Assembly (NCBI GenBank): GCA_032622095.1
Contig: CP136062.1
Coordinates: forward strand, 35,650,918-35,714,917
Source of the DNA: Siphonodentalium dalli
Taxonomy: Eukaryota > Mollusca > Scaphopoda > Gadilida > Siphonodentaliidae
DNA: 64,000 nt
Direction: 5' to 3'
Positions 1-12,200 of the stretch are shown in pieces. Position 1 is the first letter of the stretch. Every line of letters begins with the position of its first letter. Both the position numbers and the translations under genes were made by a program. Below the pieces are notes generated by a model that worked only from the letters and a program-made list of their open reading frames with translations, made no database searches and had not been told where the DNA came from.

Positions 1-94
1 CACATTGAGTTGACCTGTAAGTTCATGGATAGTGTGTTATCCAAAACAACACCTAGAATTTTGACAGACGATGATAACTGAATATCTGAATCAC

Positions 95-1606
95 CTATTT
101 TAACTTAAGTTTATTAATTTCCATCCACGATTTTACATCAGTTATACAGTCCTGTATTTGTTTCAAGTTTTCAATTATGTCACAAGGCGGGAAAGAAAGG
201 TACATTTGAATATCGTCAGCATACATGTGGTAACGAACACCATTGGATCTAATTACATCACCGAGCGGCTTGACGTACATCGAATATAAAACAGGTCCTA
301 AAACTGAGCCTTGCGGGACTCCGAAGTGAAGCAATTTAGGTTCCGAGAACGTGTCGCCAATCTGTACTTTTTTTGTACGATCAGTCAGATACGATTGGAA
401 CCAATCGATAACAGTTTCCGATAAACCAAATGTGGAAGAGAGCCGCTTAATAGGGATGGAATGATCAATTGTGTCGAACGCGGCGGACAAATACACACAG
501 GCAACAATTGTTACAAGGCCTTCGTCTGCTGCATTGAGGAGATCACTTGTGATGCATATTAAGGCCGTTTCTGTGCTATGATTTTTTCTGTATGCAGACT
601 GGAATGGCTCATTGAGTTTGTTGTTATCCAAGTGATCACGAAGTTGATACAACACGACACGTTCTAACATTTTAGAGATGAATTGCAAGTTTGAAACGGG
701 TCAGTAATTTCTTAAATTGTTCCGGTCCAATCTTGGCTTCTTCAGGAGTGGTTTAACAATTGCATGCTTAAAAATGTCAGGAAAAACGCCATGTCTTAAA
801 GATGAATTAAATATAGATGTTATTGCTGATACCAGCACTTCCCTGTGTTCCCGGATCAACTGAGTTGGCATAGGGTCGCTGGCACAGGATTTCGGTGGCA
901 GTTTTGCAATAAGGGATTTTACTTCCTCTTGTGTTACAGGGCAAAAATTGTTTAGTTTATTCCCGGTAAATTCAGCAAACTCAGCATCAATATTTGTTTC
1001 TATGCGATATCTTATACGCACCACTTTATCATCAAAGAATTGCGCGAACACATTTGGTAAGTCAGCAGTATCGTGGTTATTTGGTAGTACGGTTGATTTG
1101 GACTTGCCGAGCATAGAGTTGGTGAAATTAAACAACATTTTCATTGATTTACACTGTGTTATAGAGTCATTATAGAAACCAATTTTTGCATCTTTAATTA
1201 ATTTGCACACATGTTTACTACTATCCATGAATATTTCTCGGTGGACAGTCAACTTAGATGATCTCCACTTGCGTTTGGCTTTTCTTCTTGCGCGCTTAGA
1301 TTCAATAATTTCCTTCGTCATCCATGGCGCTTTCAGAGGGGCATAATCGTCAATCAGAGAGCTTAGTTTAGTGTTGAAACGTGAGGCTAGTTCATTGCAT
1401 GTTCCGGAATCGTTGCATTTAAAGGCATTTGAGAGACCGGCCGAGAAATCGTGAGAGTTGATGGCTTTAATGTTCCTGGTTAGTACTTGGCGTTTTGGAC
1501 CTGCAGACGGTTTTGCAGTGTTGATGATGAAATTGACTAGAAAGTGATCAGAGAATGTTATGTCGGCGACGTCAGCTTTTACGACGTTTGTGGGGTCTTG
1601 CCTCAC
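95..1606 (-). pseudogene. Reverse transcriptase and linker region of the LINE (one internal stop)
   Basis: Two open stretches, 701-1606 and 95-688, are in the same frame and are separated by a single TGA at about 703. It falls after L-R-N-Y and before P-V-S-N-L. The expected conserved residue there is Arg, so this is a CGA to TGA change. The RT core keeps its A (A-F-D), B (P-Q-G-S-V-L-G-P) and C (Y-A-D-D) boxes. The frame ends at a TAA just left of 95, although the next conserved block, L-G-V-V-L-D, is visible in a neighbouring frame at 1-90. That indicates a frameshift. The reading is of a decayed mobile element, not a host gene. Confidence 0.9.
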
Positions 1607-1985
1607 TATGACCGAGTCAAGAATGTGCTGCTTACGATGTGTTGGAGTTTAACAATTTGCACCAAATTCACACTGTCCAAAAAAGATTTGAGCTCAGCTA
1701 CGTTGTTATCTGATTCAGAATCATAATGAATCATAATGTAGGTTCACATCGCCAAGTATGATAAGATGGCTGTTCACTGTCAGGTATTGCTCGATGAGCT
1801 TTTTGAAGTTTTTAATGAATGTACTAACTTTCAGTTTATTCTTCTTGTTAGGTGGGGGTCCATATATACATACGCACACAACGGGCTGCGCTGATGTCCT
1901 GATATTCAACTCAATCGCTTCGAATGACGGGGCGGGGTCCAAAAACAGCAAAATCCCAACCAATATCCCAATCTATTGTGGACTG
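1607..1985 (-). pseudogene. Endonuclease fragment of the LINE, frameshifted
   Basis: The minus-strand frame covering 1721-1963 carries the C-terminal half of an APE-like endonuclease (Y-G-P-P-N-K-K-N-K, then L-I-I-L-G-D-V-N-L-H-Y-D). At about 1719-1740 the 10-mer GAATCATAAT occurs twice in tandem. This shifts the frame and creates a stop just after H-Y-D-S-L. The sense can be followed in another frame (D-N-N-V-A-E-L-K-S-F-L-D), and it shifts again near 1630 before D-S-V-I-V-R-Q-D-P-T. The N-terminal half of the domain is missing. Confidence 0.75.
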
Positions 1986-2935
1986 AGATGACTTGATCCA
2001 ATGTGATTGCAGTTACAAATATCTGCTTTAAGAGTCAAACTATTCCACATGTTATCATTGATGACATTACAGCAGGTGTACATGTTATTTGGGTTTTACC
2101 TCGGTCGATCTTAAAATGGCATTGGTATTTTAACCTTGACAATCAGCTGATATTAATACCTTCAAAATTTATCATTTAAAAGATTCCTTCGTGCCTATTA
2201 CAGTCGAGAAACATACTTTCTCTTAATGAAATTTTGAGCAATCATAATCAATATAAAGTGGCAAGACATTTCTTAAAAATCAGATTAGTAAAATCGAGTA
2301 AATGTCATTTTGAAGAAAACAAAATTTGACCTCGCCGTGAATGTCTTGTGTGTGTGTTCAAATAAAACATACTAATTTTTTACTGAGTCATTTCTTTGAT
2401 TTTTAATATCACAATCTGGTGAATTTACCAGGGTATATTCCAGTGTTAATGCGTAGTGGATATGAACCTTAGTTAGTACTAACACAAGAAACAAATAATC
2501 AACCCATTTGCGAACCTCTTGAACCTATTTGCAAAAGATTGAATGGCTATTAAGGTCAACAACAGTAGTTTCTCTGTGTGCATATCTGAAATATCAAACT
2601 AAATAATAGCTAGCAAGAATTCTTTCGGAAAAATCATGACAAAATTATCTAAAAAAAAAACAATCGGATTCCGAGCTTGACCCTTTATCGATCATAGTTC
2701 GATCAATTAGATGCAAGGCTCAAAATAATTATTCTTTTACTGACTGTCAAAATGACAGACACCAAATGGATGGTATTGGTAATTTCAAAATGGTGCCTGT
2801 CAAATTTTCAGATGTACTGTATGAGACAGTATTTAAATTTCAAAAATTGATTTATTATTCGTCAATGATGCGAACATTTTAGTGAGTGTCCAATTGCCAC
2901 CTAGGAAAAACCCATGTTATTTTTGTCCCCAGAAT
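1986..2935. other. AT-rich intergenic or intronic sequence, nothing recognised
   Basis: Low-complexity AT-rich DNA with no credible exon, RNA gene or transposon end that I can see on either strand. Confidence 0.5.
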
Positions 2936-3560
2936 TTTTTTTTCTGGAGGACTATTAAAATAGCCGGCGTTCGTCCGTCATACTGTCCGTCCGTCCATGT
3001 GTGAATCCGGAAATGGTTTCCGGATGATAACTTTAGTTTCGGTTATTAGATTAAAAGCAAATTTCATAGGTGGGTTTATCAGACCAAAATACAGGTCAAG
3101 TTCGAATACGTGTTTCCTCCGCCCACTTTGCGAGAGTTGTGGCCCTTTTTCAACTTGGAATCCTGTCAATTTCTGGTTTCCGGATGATAACTTCAGTTTG
3201 TGTCATCATATCTTAATCATGTAGCCGGTGTCCGTCCGTCGTACCGTCCAGACGTGTGTGTGTGCGTCCGGAAATGGTTTCCAGATGATAACTTTAGTTT
3301 CGATTATTAGATCAAAAGCAAATTTCATAGGTGAGTTTATCAGCCCAAAATGCAGGTCAGGTTCGAATATGGGTTTGCTCTGCCCATTCTTGTGAGAGTT
3401 ATGGCCCCTTTACGACTTAGAATCCTGTCAATTTCTGGTTTCCGGATGATGACTTTAGTTTGTGTGATCATATCTGAATCAAATTTGGTATATCAGTTTA
3501 TCAGCTCGAAATACAGATCAAGTTCGAACATGGGTACGATCCACCCATTTTTGTCTGGTT
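2936..3560 (+). repeat. Dispersed mollusc-type repeat, about 2.5 tandem copies
   Basis: Copies of one module run in tandem. Each has the motif GTCCGTCCGTC, then CCGGAAATGGTTTCCGGATGA, a stretch on 'AAAGCAAATTTCATAGGTG', and GTTATGGCCCCTTT-like sequence. Related modules occur at about 9600-9900, 10080-10560 and 49790-50160. The module has no coding capacity. It is probably a degenerate non-LTR or SINE-derived family. The family name is unknown. Confidence 0.6.
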
Positions 3561-3848
3561 GCTCTCAAATATGAAATATTGATTTCTTATATGAAAATAT
3601 AATATGAACTTTTTTTCCGATGATTTCTTGTTTATTCAATGTACAGATCATCTGGTAACAAATAACAGAGCCAGCATTAATGGAGGTAAAATTAACAAAT
3701 AAATAGCTAGAGTTTGCCAAGTACAATTTCAGGTGACACTGGTTTGATTGTTCTGAAATCGGATTTAGGGTCCTTGTTATTTTTTTTCAGAAAAGCTGAT
3801 GCCCCCAACGAAGCCACTTTTTCGGGGGACACTGTGGCGGCCGGACGG

Positions 3849-4110
3849 CCTTTTATTGTTTTCAAAAACTTTACATCGATTAATAAATACATATGCAATT
3901 CAAAAACGACAAAATTACATTCATTCTGAAATGATCTAAAATTAAAAAAAGGAACTATTTTTTACTTTCAATGTCCTATTTGGCCAGTAGTTTTGTCAAT
4001 TAGATGCTAAATACACCATTAAAGTTGACTAATATACAGTAATGCCCTAAGTAATCGATTCTTTAACCACAGCAGAATTATGGGTAACTTTTTAGGATTT
4101 AGTCAGAAAT
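3849..4110 (+). repeat. Segmental duplication, copy 1 (partner at 12446-12690)
   Basis: From TTATTGTTTTCAAAAAC through the flank TTAAAGTTGACTAATATA and on into the left arm of a foldback MITE, this stretch is nearly identical to 12446-12690. The copies lie about 8.6 kb apart in direct orientation. See the finding on the chimeric MITE. Confidence 0.85.
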
Positions 4111-4249
4111 ATGGCTTGTTGCCATTCATCGGAAAGCTATCAGTGAGAGCTTTCTGATGAATGGCAACAAGCCATATTTCCGACTAAATCCTGAAAAGTT
4201 ACCCATAATTCTGCTGTGGTTAAAGAGTTGATTATTTAGAGCATTACTT
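4037..4249. mobile_element. Foldback MITE, family CAGTAATGCCC (copy 1)
   Basis: The element is an almost perfect palindrome with termini CAGTAATGCCCTA and its complement, flanked by TA. The arms are about 100 bp each with hardly any loop. Arm landmarks are ACCACAGCAGAATTATGGGT, TTTCAGGATTTAGTCGGAAA and TGTTGCCATTCATCGGAAAG. TA target duplication and a CAGT start suggest a Tc1/mariner or pogo-type non-autonomous element. The superfamily is an inference. Confidence 0.9.
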
Positions 4250-4947
4250 TACATACAATTTGGTATACACACAACTTGAAATAAGAGCATATTCCAGTAG
4301 CGTGAATTTTGTTCGCTTAAATTGATAAATATGTCTTGAAAAGATATTGATAATAATGAATGAATGACGTTATTGCTAGCCACGAATTGACATGGAACAT
4401 GCAAAGATATATACATAGATACAAAAGCACAATTTATATCAATGCACAGTGGGAAACATCGGCATAAATACACATGTAGCTTATATACATTCAAGATACA
4501 TACATGTATACTGGTAACTCAACACCGCTACTCAAAATTGTGAGCAGATCTTGATCTTGCACCATTCATACTTCACACCCACATCGAAATTCAAAGGAGA
4601 ATAAATTGTGTCCCAAAGGATGTGGTTAAAGAGGCACAATTGACCCTACCGCAATTAGCTGTGTGAGCCAATGAGCTAATTGTACAGCTTGGAGCAGCGG
4701 TGGCTTCTGCGAAGAGGCGGTTAAACAAAAAGACCCATTTCACTTTACCCGCTTACTCAACATCGCTTTGATTTTATTTTGTATAAAAGATAGCACATCA
4801 AGTTGCAACGATGTTGAATCCTTGAAAAGCGTAGGTATGGACAATGTAAAAGCGACTCGCGATGTCAACACCTGATTCCGGACGTTATTTGTGTGCCTTT
4901 TGTTCTAGTAGGCAGACATTGAATATGTGTTATACACATATGATACT

Positions 4948-5153
4948 TTAACGATAGACTCTCTCAAGTTGCAGAACTTGTGTGTTTGTCAGGCCATACC
5001 ATATTTCACGTCCATATAACGCATTTGGGATTACTACACATTTCAAGATGTCAAGAGCAGACGAAGGAGTAGGAATTTGGTGATTGGCGATCGGCATGCA
5101 CCGAAAAATGTCCTTCTTAGCATTTCGCATGCTCTGTCAATATTTCGAGATCT
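4948..5153 (-). pseudogene. C-terminal fragment of a second LINE reverse transcriptase
   Basis: Minus-strand translation gives I-L-K-C-V-V-I-P-N-A-L-Y-G-R-E-I-W, then L-T-N-T-Q-V-L-Q-L-E-R. This is the conserved region that follows the catalytic core in many non-LTR elements (I-V-x-P-x-A-L-Y-G-x-E-x-W ... L-E-R). It is cut from its upstream half (6340-6600) by the element at 5162-6331, and it has one frameshift. It is a relic without function. Confidence 0.75.
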
Positions 5154-5161
5154 ATCCGAAC

Positions 5162-6331
5162 TAGTGATGAGCCGATTGTCAAATAGAGCCGTGCGCCGAT
5201 TGCCGATTATTTGAGATCACAATCGGCCGATTCAGGTGCCGATTCCGATTATTTCAATAATGTATAGCAGAATATGTTATATGTGTTATATAATACTTAG
5301 AATTAGAAGCTATCAACAAACGTAGTAATATGCCAGTACACTGTAAGTATATGTTTGGGTAAGTAGATAGGTGGGTATGGGCAGACTAGTGATCGAATAC
5401 AGGCAACATACCCATGTATTTTAGGCTATTCCACAACAAATTTTTTGAAAGTTTGATGTAGCCACGTGCATGACGACATGTCCATGGTCCGTTTTTGATA
5501 ACAATTCATCAAACGGCATTTTTCTTTGATCCCAATTCAAAGACATCACGTCAAAGGAAATGAGCCGACTGAACTAGTTGCAAGTTACACCATGTTCATG
5601 TCAATTTCACAGACACAATTCGATTTCGGCGTGGTCATCATAATAATCATTTGTGGTGACATATACGTGACGTCACACGAGGCTGACTGGATGGAATGAC
5701 ATTGTCTTCAACTATTTAAAGTCACGTGACATGCACTTTCGGTTTATATAGTAGTGTTTATACCTGTTACGCTGTATGTACTATATAGATAGCTTTGTTG
5801 TACTGGGTATGCATACATTTTGATTTTTGACATGCATAAATCAAAATGTCTACATGTTGACGAACAATAAAGTTACCTATGGGCGTACATGAGTCCCATG
5901 ACATGTACGTTGTGTACATCACAATGCTAAAGAAATCAATCGACTGAAACGACTGTTCCGGTATGCCAATAATTAATGAATTATTATGCGCAATCACGGC
6001 GTCATGCTCGCTGCCTCACTCTAACTGTCACGTGCTTCCCGGCGACCCCCACTAATATATTGTTCACACATGGACCCAGGTACGGCCGGGGTATTGCAGA
6101 GGGCATGTATGTATATCAAGTTTGTGTTTGGTATCACTTTCCCCATGTTTACTGGTCATTTATTCAACAAAACATCGTCATATTTAAAACAGTTTATTAA
6201 AGAAAAACAAGCACTCATTTATTATTTAGACAATCGGAAATCCCGATGTTCAAACCCGAGTACCGATTGTCATCCGATGGGCCACAATCGGCCGATTCCG
6301 ATTGTCGTTCCCGATTATCGGCTCATCACTA
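5162..6331. mobile_element. Non-autonomous DNA transposon with 8-bp target duplication (hAT-like)
   Basis: The left end TAGTGATGAGCCGAT and the right end ATCGGCTCATCACTA are exact inverted repeats (15 bp). The direct repeat ATCCGAAC lies immediately outside both ends (5154-5161 and 6332-6339). The subterminal regions are rich in CCGATT/AATCGG motifs on both sides. The interior, about 1.1 kb, has no recognisable transposase. The 8-bp duplication and the C/TAGTG-like end fit hAT. It sits inside a LINE RT relic, so it is younger than that insertion. Confidence 0.85.
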
Positions 6332-6339
6332 ATCCGAAC

Positions 6340-6600
6340 GATTATTTTGAGGGATACCAAGGTGAATATATTTCGGCTGATAGACGTACTTCATAAAGAA
6401 GGAACAAGCATTCAATGAATGTAAAATATTACAGATAAGAGCAGCCGACAAAGTAAATCCACAGAAAAGAAAGTATCGTGCATTAGAAAATTCAAGACGA
6501 CATTTCAAGAGTGTACTTGGCAGGCGATCGAGATAGACGAAATAGAGTTCCTGCATGGATGCGATGGCCATGATGTTATGCGGTCATTGATGATATTGTT
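6340..6600 (-). pseudogene. Upstream half of the split LINE reverse transcriptase relic
   Basis: On the minus strand the translation reads K-Y-I-H-L-G-I-P-Q-N-N just before the 8-bp duplication. Across the insertion it continues as R-S-R-N-I-D-R-A-C-E-M, which matches the Y-L-x-L-G ... I-D-R-A-C pattern found after the RT core of non-LTR elements. Further upstream the frame degrades. It belongs to the same copy as 4948-5153. Confidence 0.65.
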
Positions 6601-8270
6601 GTCATTTATATGTTTCTAATTCGTTAATATTTGTTCCTCATGTTTTTATCTTATAATATTTGCATGCATTTTATATTATCCATAACTAATAAATAGTCAT
6701 CAATGCAACCCAAATCTCCCGTTATTTTTCATCATCAAAAGGGGAGAACAAAACTGAATCCTATCAAACCAACTAGGAAGGGCATAAGTAGTCATTAAGA
6801 GGATTATTCACACCTCTACCCTAACCTACCGAAAACAATAGATGTCTGCAAAACGGGAAGATCCCGAAATGTCACACTGAGCCAAAGAGGTGACAAATGG
6901 AAATATGATGAGGGGATTGGGAAGTGCTAGATAAGCTAATTAGTTAACACTATCAAATTAAACTATGTACACATGGACACTAAAATGGCCAAAGTATATG
7001 ACAGCACCTGTTAAACTCACCTGTTGTCGAGTAATACAACTACAACGGATGAAAACATACAAGTCCTCGAATTTTCATCGAAATAGGAAAATTGTATGGT
7101 ACACCATTGATAAATTGATATATCGTGTGTCTATTGTGAAGAGATATATTATAATAACATTGAATATTTATTATGTGTTGCATATCCAGCTTGACAAGAA
7201 CGGTGAATATCCGAAATTATCGAGCAATTTATCTCAAACTCGACGCCATGTGCAGGTTCATTTTTCCTCATGCTTCGGTGGCATTTTGCCCCAATAAACA
7301 GTTTGTCCGACAAACTTTGTCGCCGCAAAGAAACATTGTATTCTTGTTGTCGCGATTTCAATGAGTACCAGTCGAATTGAAGAACAATCCAGCAAATTAT
7401 GGTGGTAAGTCCACCAAATTTGAAACACGTCGTTCCTTGTGGTCAGACATATCGGCGTGTGATGTCTAACCTGCTATAATTCAGTCTGGCAATTTATGGC
7501 AGGTGTGGTTATCGCCACTGGGCAGTAGCGTGAATTGGGTAAGGTGTAATGGTGTATATTCATATTAAAACACCATTTTACTTAATTCTCTGAATGCTTT
7601 ATTCAAGAAAATCAACACGGATTTCAGAATGCTCACATTCTGTGTGGAGAGATGTCTGTGAAATAAGAATGAAATTGGCACCTGGCTTTGAAAAGACGCG
7701 TGGTCAGATAATTGATGAAACAAATTCTGATATCTTCTACTGAGTTCCTCTCATTACTCAATAAATTTTAAGTAATATATAATAAATATATGATATAAAT
7801 AATTGAAATTTTTAGTTGATTTAAACATTTTTTTTATTATAAATAATGTTCTTATAGAGTTTAGTGACTCATAGAATAAACAGTAACTCGACAGGGAAAA
7901 TGATAGTATGAATGTGATATTATCCACAAAACAGACTAAGTGTGAGCTAAGTGTTTGTTTATATTAGAGATATGTGCAGTTTTTATTTTCGGTTTTAATA
8001 GAAGAGTCGCATTTCGGTTTCTGTTTTGGTTTTTATTTAACCACCTGTTTGTATCATGATATACAGCCAAATAAACTGACATTAAATGATACTTGAATGT
8101 GGTGTATTACAAAATATATTATTGGTTTTCTGGATGCTAGGCGGCGGTGAAGGGCTAATTTACCTTGAACTTCGATCCACAATTTCAAATTTGATACTTT
8201 TAACCCTTTCTATACTAAATAGTCACTGATGAGTAGTTATCCGTTAGGAATGGGTCATTTGTTGAACTTA
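6601..8270. other. AT-rich sequence without recognised genes
   Basis: The stretch holds only short chance ORFs with no domain signature, and no splice-consistent exon of the large gene could be found in it. No repeat ends were identified. Confidence 0.45.
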
Positions 8271-8483
8271 CAGTTATGCCCTAAATAATTGACTCCTTAA
8301 CCACAGCAGAATTATGGGTATTTTTTCAGGATTTAGTCGGAAATATGGCTTGTTGCCATTCATCGGAAAGCTTTCAGTGAGAGCTTTCCGATGAATGGCA
8401 GCAAGCCATATTTCCGGCTAAATCTTGAAAAATTACCCATAATTTTGCTGTGGTTAAGCAGTCGATTATTTAGGGCATTACTG
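8271..8483. mobile_element. Foldback MITE, family CAGTAATGCCC (copy 2)
   Basis: This is a complete copy with TA flanks (8269-8270 and 8484-8485), termini CAGTTATGCCC and GGGCATTACTG, and two arms pairing almost throughout. It lies about 260 bp upstream of exon 1 of the large gene. Confidence 0.9.
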
Positions 8484-8741
8484 TATTATCTGAACATTTC
8501 CCACAAATGAATAGGAGTCTTTTTACACTTTCTATTGTCTCTTGTCTGCTTTTATTTCATCAACATCCCTCCAGATGAATACAACAGATCCTTCCGTTGA
8601 ATATTGAAAATAAACCTTACAAGGTGTGTGGGATTGGGTTCAATTTTACAAATACAGCCCAATGATTCACCCAAGAGGGCTAATCCCTTACATGGCCCTT
8701 TCTCTATGCCGGTGCCTAAAACCATTTGTTTACTTTTGCAG

Positions 8742-9281
8742 CTAATTGGTATGGATTCAATGATCCTGAGAGTGGAGTATGGGCGTACACCTGGTCAGCA
8801 GGAAGGACTGTGTGCGGAACAGATATATCACCTTATGAGAACCCACACGCCCACCTTTCTCATAAAAAACACTGGACACTCTCTGGCTCAACAAAAGATC
8901 TCAATTTAACCGACGGCTCATACTATATTACTGCGCAAGCGATAAACAATGTTGTGTTTGGGGGTGCCATGGTAACCACTGTATGCAAGACGCGGCCACT
9001 CGTTGTCGACACGACTCCACCAATCATAGAGGGAGTTACTGATGTATTGTATGATGAGGATTTTGACCTGATTGCCGTTTACTACAAGATGTATGATGAT
9101 GGGTCAAAAATTGCTCGAGCAGATTTCGGGCTTGGCAAGACAAAGTATGATGTGGAGCTTCGATCTTATAGCCGACATGATCATACAGAGCGAGACCACA
9201 CCTACCTCGCTGTCGAGGACCTCGGTCTGGACTTCCTGCCTGGGATTCCCGCCTGGATCAGACTACAGGCCGTTAACAATG
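8742..9281 (+). CDS. Exon 1 seen of the large gene (phase 1 in, phase 1 out, GC donor)
   Basis: The acceptor TTTACTTTTGCAG precedes the exon. It encodes A-N-W-Y-G-F-N-D-P-E-S-G-V at its start, then I-T-A-Q-A-I-N-N, then V-V-D-T-T-P-P-I-I-E-G-V. A second, more divergent module follows (Y-D-D-G-S-K-I-A-R-A-D-F-G-L-G-K-T) and ends W-I-R-L-Q-A-V-N-N. The only phase-compatible donor is a GC site, AATG|GCAAGT. The open frame itself runs on to a stop at 9352 through a hairpin element, which I treat as intron read-through. An earlier exon must exist left of the window or is unrecognised here. Confidence 0.85.
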
Positions 9282-12200
9282 GCAAGTTTTCAATGATTTA
9301 CAGAATGAGGTCCCCAGAGTGTGAATTTAGTGACGCTATCCCGAATGCTGACTAGCATCACCAAATTCACCATCTGGAAACCTCATTATGCTTATGCCCC
9401 CCAACAATTAGGTGATATTGAAACTGAACAGAAGGGGAAAAGTAAATAAAAACAGTGTTAATTTGAGACTATAGATACTTGAAGAGTGCTTGAATAATAG
9501 CATAAGTAAATTCCTTACATGGTTGTTTTATTTCACAAAGACTAGTTAACAAATTGTATGAAAATTTTATTTTTACAGTTATTAATTAAGAATTGTTGAA
9601 ATTAGCATTATCCATTTGTCTGTTTGTTCGTCCTGCAGAATTCTTTGTTGCCCGGATGATAAATTGGTTATTTATTGACATAATTTAATGAAGCTTGGTG
9701 TATATATGGTCTTCATATGAGAAAGTCCTGATCATTTTCAAATTTGGGTCCGGCCCGATCATTTCTGATGGAGTTATGCCCCTTGTTGACTTAGAATTGG
9801 CTGATTATTTTGTTGTCCGGATGAACACTTGAATAGTATTTTACAGAATATTAGGAAACTTGGTATAAGGCCTTCATATGAGAAAGTCCAAATCAAGTTA
9901 AAAAATGGGTCTGCTCCAACCATTTCTGCTTTTCGATTTTGAGGATGTTTTTTTTAGACTTCTGGTGTCTAATAAAATAAATCTAGGTGTGTTAGCAAGC
10001 AAGATGTTAGATTCAACACATTTTTCGTTTCTAAAATGCCACTGGCAAAACAAAGCTTTAAAAAAAAATTGGGGGTATACTGTTTTGCAGCCATATGTGC
10101 GCATCTGTCCATCCTTATGTCTGTCCGATGTCTGTTCATGTCATAACTTGAACAGTATCCTCGGATCTCAATCGATGATTGTATCGATGTTCACTACTAT
10201 GGGGTCATTCAATAGAGGATTCAATCTTTTGTTCGGGTTTTCCATTCTAGAGTTATTCATCTTTATTTATCTGGAAATATTGGCTTTTTGGTCCGTCCGA
10301 TGTCTGTTCAGGCCATAACTTGAACAGATTTCAATAAAATTTGGTATGGATGTTCACCACTATGAGGACATTTTTGTTTTTCCTTTCAGTGCCAAGTCCG
10401 ATTTTTGTATCAACCCATATTTCCTTGATCATTTTTCAAAAATCGCACTTGGCACTGAAAGGGTTAACGGCGTGTTCAACCATTTTGTTTTGGTCATACC
10501 AAATTTCAACGTGATCTGAAACAAATTGGTTGAGATATCTGCTATATAGTTCTTCATCTTTGTTTATATGAAAATGCTGATGTTTGGGTCTGAGTATATC
10601 AGCCATACAGTAATGCCCTAAATAATTGACTCCTTAACCACAGCAGAATTATGTGTAACTTCAGGATTTAGTCAGAAATATGGCTTGTTGCCATTCACTG
10701 AAAGCTTTCCTATAAATGGCAACAAGCCATATTTCCGACTAAATCCTGAAAAGTTACCCATAATTATGTTGTGGTTAAGGAGTCGATTATGTAGGGCATT
10801 ACTGTACCATTATGTGAAGTCAGACTGAGAATGAAATCATAGAATATAAAACATGTATGTTTTCAGTTGAATTAATGACAACTGGCCATGGGGAGCGTCC
10901 GATCTTGATCGATAAAACACCGCCTGTAGCAGGAGTGGTACACGATGGGACTCGGTACACGATTGATGCCATGTACCAATCCAGTGACCAGGAAATATGC
11001 GCGCAGTGGTCGGGATTTTATGATAAAGAATCGGGGCTGAAAGGGTAAATATCCTAGATTGTTTTCCTCCGATTTAAAAAAAATTATTTAATTTTTAGAG
11101 ATATATTATGAACTTGTTCGGGTGCGTAGAACTGACAAGTTAGTATGGAGGCACTACGTCAACAGTAGGAATGTAGCATTGTACTAACATCACTGAAAAA
11201 TTCAAAGAAATCGACCATGACACTCCATAGAAATCATCTTCTGACTATGCTCAGGTAGCAGTACACGATTTCACGGGTTGTAGGGGGGGGGTTTGAAAAT
11301 AGAAAAATAAGTATCTGGGGGGCATAATAGCCATCGTAGCCTGTGTTAACTGTGTCATTACTGGTTTGAAGGTTTACTTATTTTACAAAACTGGGAAACG
11401 ACGCAACAGGCTTTCCATATTCAGTGAAGGTCAATTGTTATTGTTACAGAAAAATAGCCCGATTTCTCTCCCCTGAATTATGTTATCTGGGCTCGCTAGA
11501 CATTTTTTTCAAATTGATACGATAACTTTTTTTCTATTTCAAATATTTCTCAGCTCTAACATAGCTCTATCAGGTGGAAGAAGCTTATTTACTGACATTC
11601 GCTCTATCATGGTATGTTTTTGGGTTTAAAATGGTCAATTTGAGTAAATTGGGAAAATTGAGCGTTTTGTGTGCGCAAACCAAGGGGCATAACTCAATGA
11701 CAAATTGTACGAAGAAGCTAAAGTACAGACAAGTGATTACACATAAAATTTTTGTCAAAATTAAAACATGCTTGTTAGGACCTATGCCAAATATAATGGC
11801 TCAGCATTGATTTGAAGTACAGTACCCCCCTCCAAGGTTGCCAAAATTGCTGGAAATCTTGTATTGCTACCTCAATTGTAAATATTTACATCTTGATTCG
11901 GGATGCAACATACGGTGAAAATATTTCGCCATCGAGAGTCATAGCAACAGAGCGATTTATGCATTGCATTAATATATAAGAATGATGGCGTTGTGTGCTG
12001 TAAATTTCGATAAATATTCGTAAAAAATAAACACCTTGAGCAAGATTATTCTCCATTTCTATTTGATCACCCAACCGGAGTGTTTCATATCACTTTAACA
12101 CTATCTCACTTATAATAGACATGGCTCATTCTAACCCCAAAATTATTTATACTTAATTTAGTAAGAGGTATTTCAAAATATACCTACATTTCGAATCGAA

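Larger units (their letters stand above)
1..1985 (-). mobile_element. Decayed non-LTR retrotransposon (CR1/L2-like LINE), 5'-truncated, 3' end outside window
   Basis: Read on the minus strand, this is an apurinic-type endonuclease relic (about 1985-1600) followed by a linker and a reverse transcriptase (about 1560-1). Diagnostic pieces are L-G-D-V-N-L-H in the endonuclease, S-D-H-F-L-V at its end, S-A-Y-R-K-N-H-S-T-E-T-A in the RT fingers, L-S-A-A-F-D-T-I-D-H, V-P-Q-G-S-V-L-G-P, and the catalytic Y-A-D-D box. The L-G-V-V-L-D-N-T-L-S-M motif after the RT core lies at the very left edge in another frame. Homology stops near 1985, so the 5' end is truncated. The copy is dead: it has a stop at about 703, a frameshift near 95 and at least two frameshifts in the endonuclease. 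The clade is assigned from motif style only. Confidence 0.9.

Noticed and set aside
3707-3929. Paired frames on both strands near 3.8 kb
   Set aside because: They lie in a duplicated non-coding segment that recurs at 12446. No motif was found.
6965-7364. 110-residue frame and overlapping frames as an upstream exon
   Set aside because: Lacks any module hallmark, and no phase 1 donor could be matched to exon 1.
9282-9354. Extension of exon 1 coding sequence to the stop at 9352
   Set aside because: The extension translates a foldback repeat arm that recurs in other places in the window, and it would end the protein before thirteen phase-consistent exons. Kept only as a possible read-through isoform.
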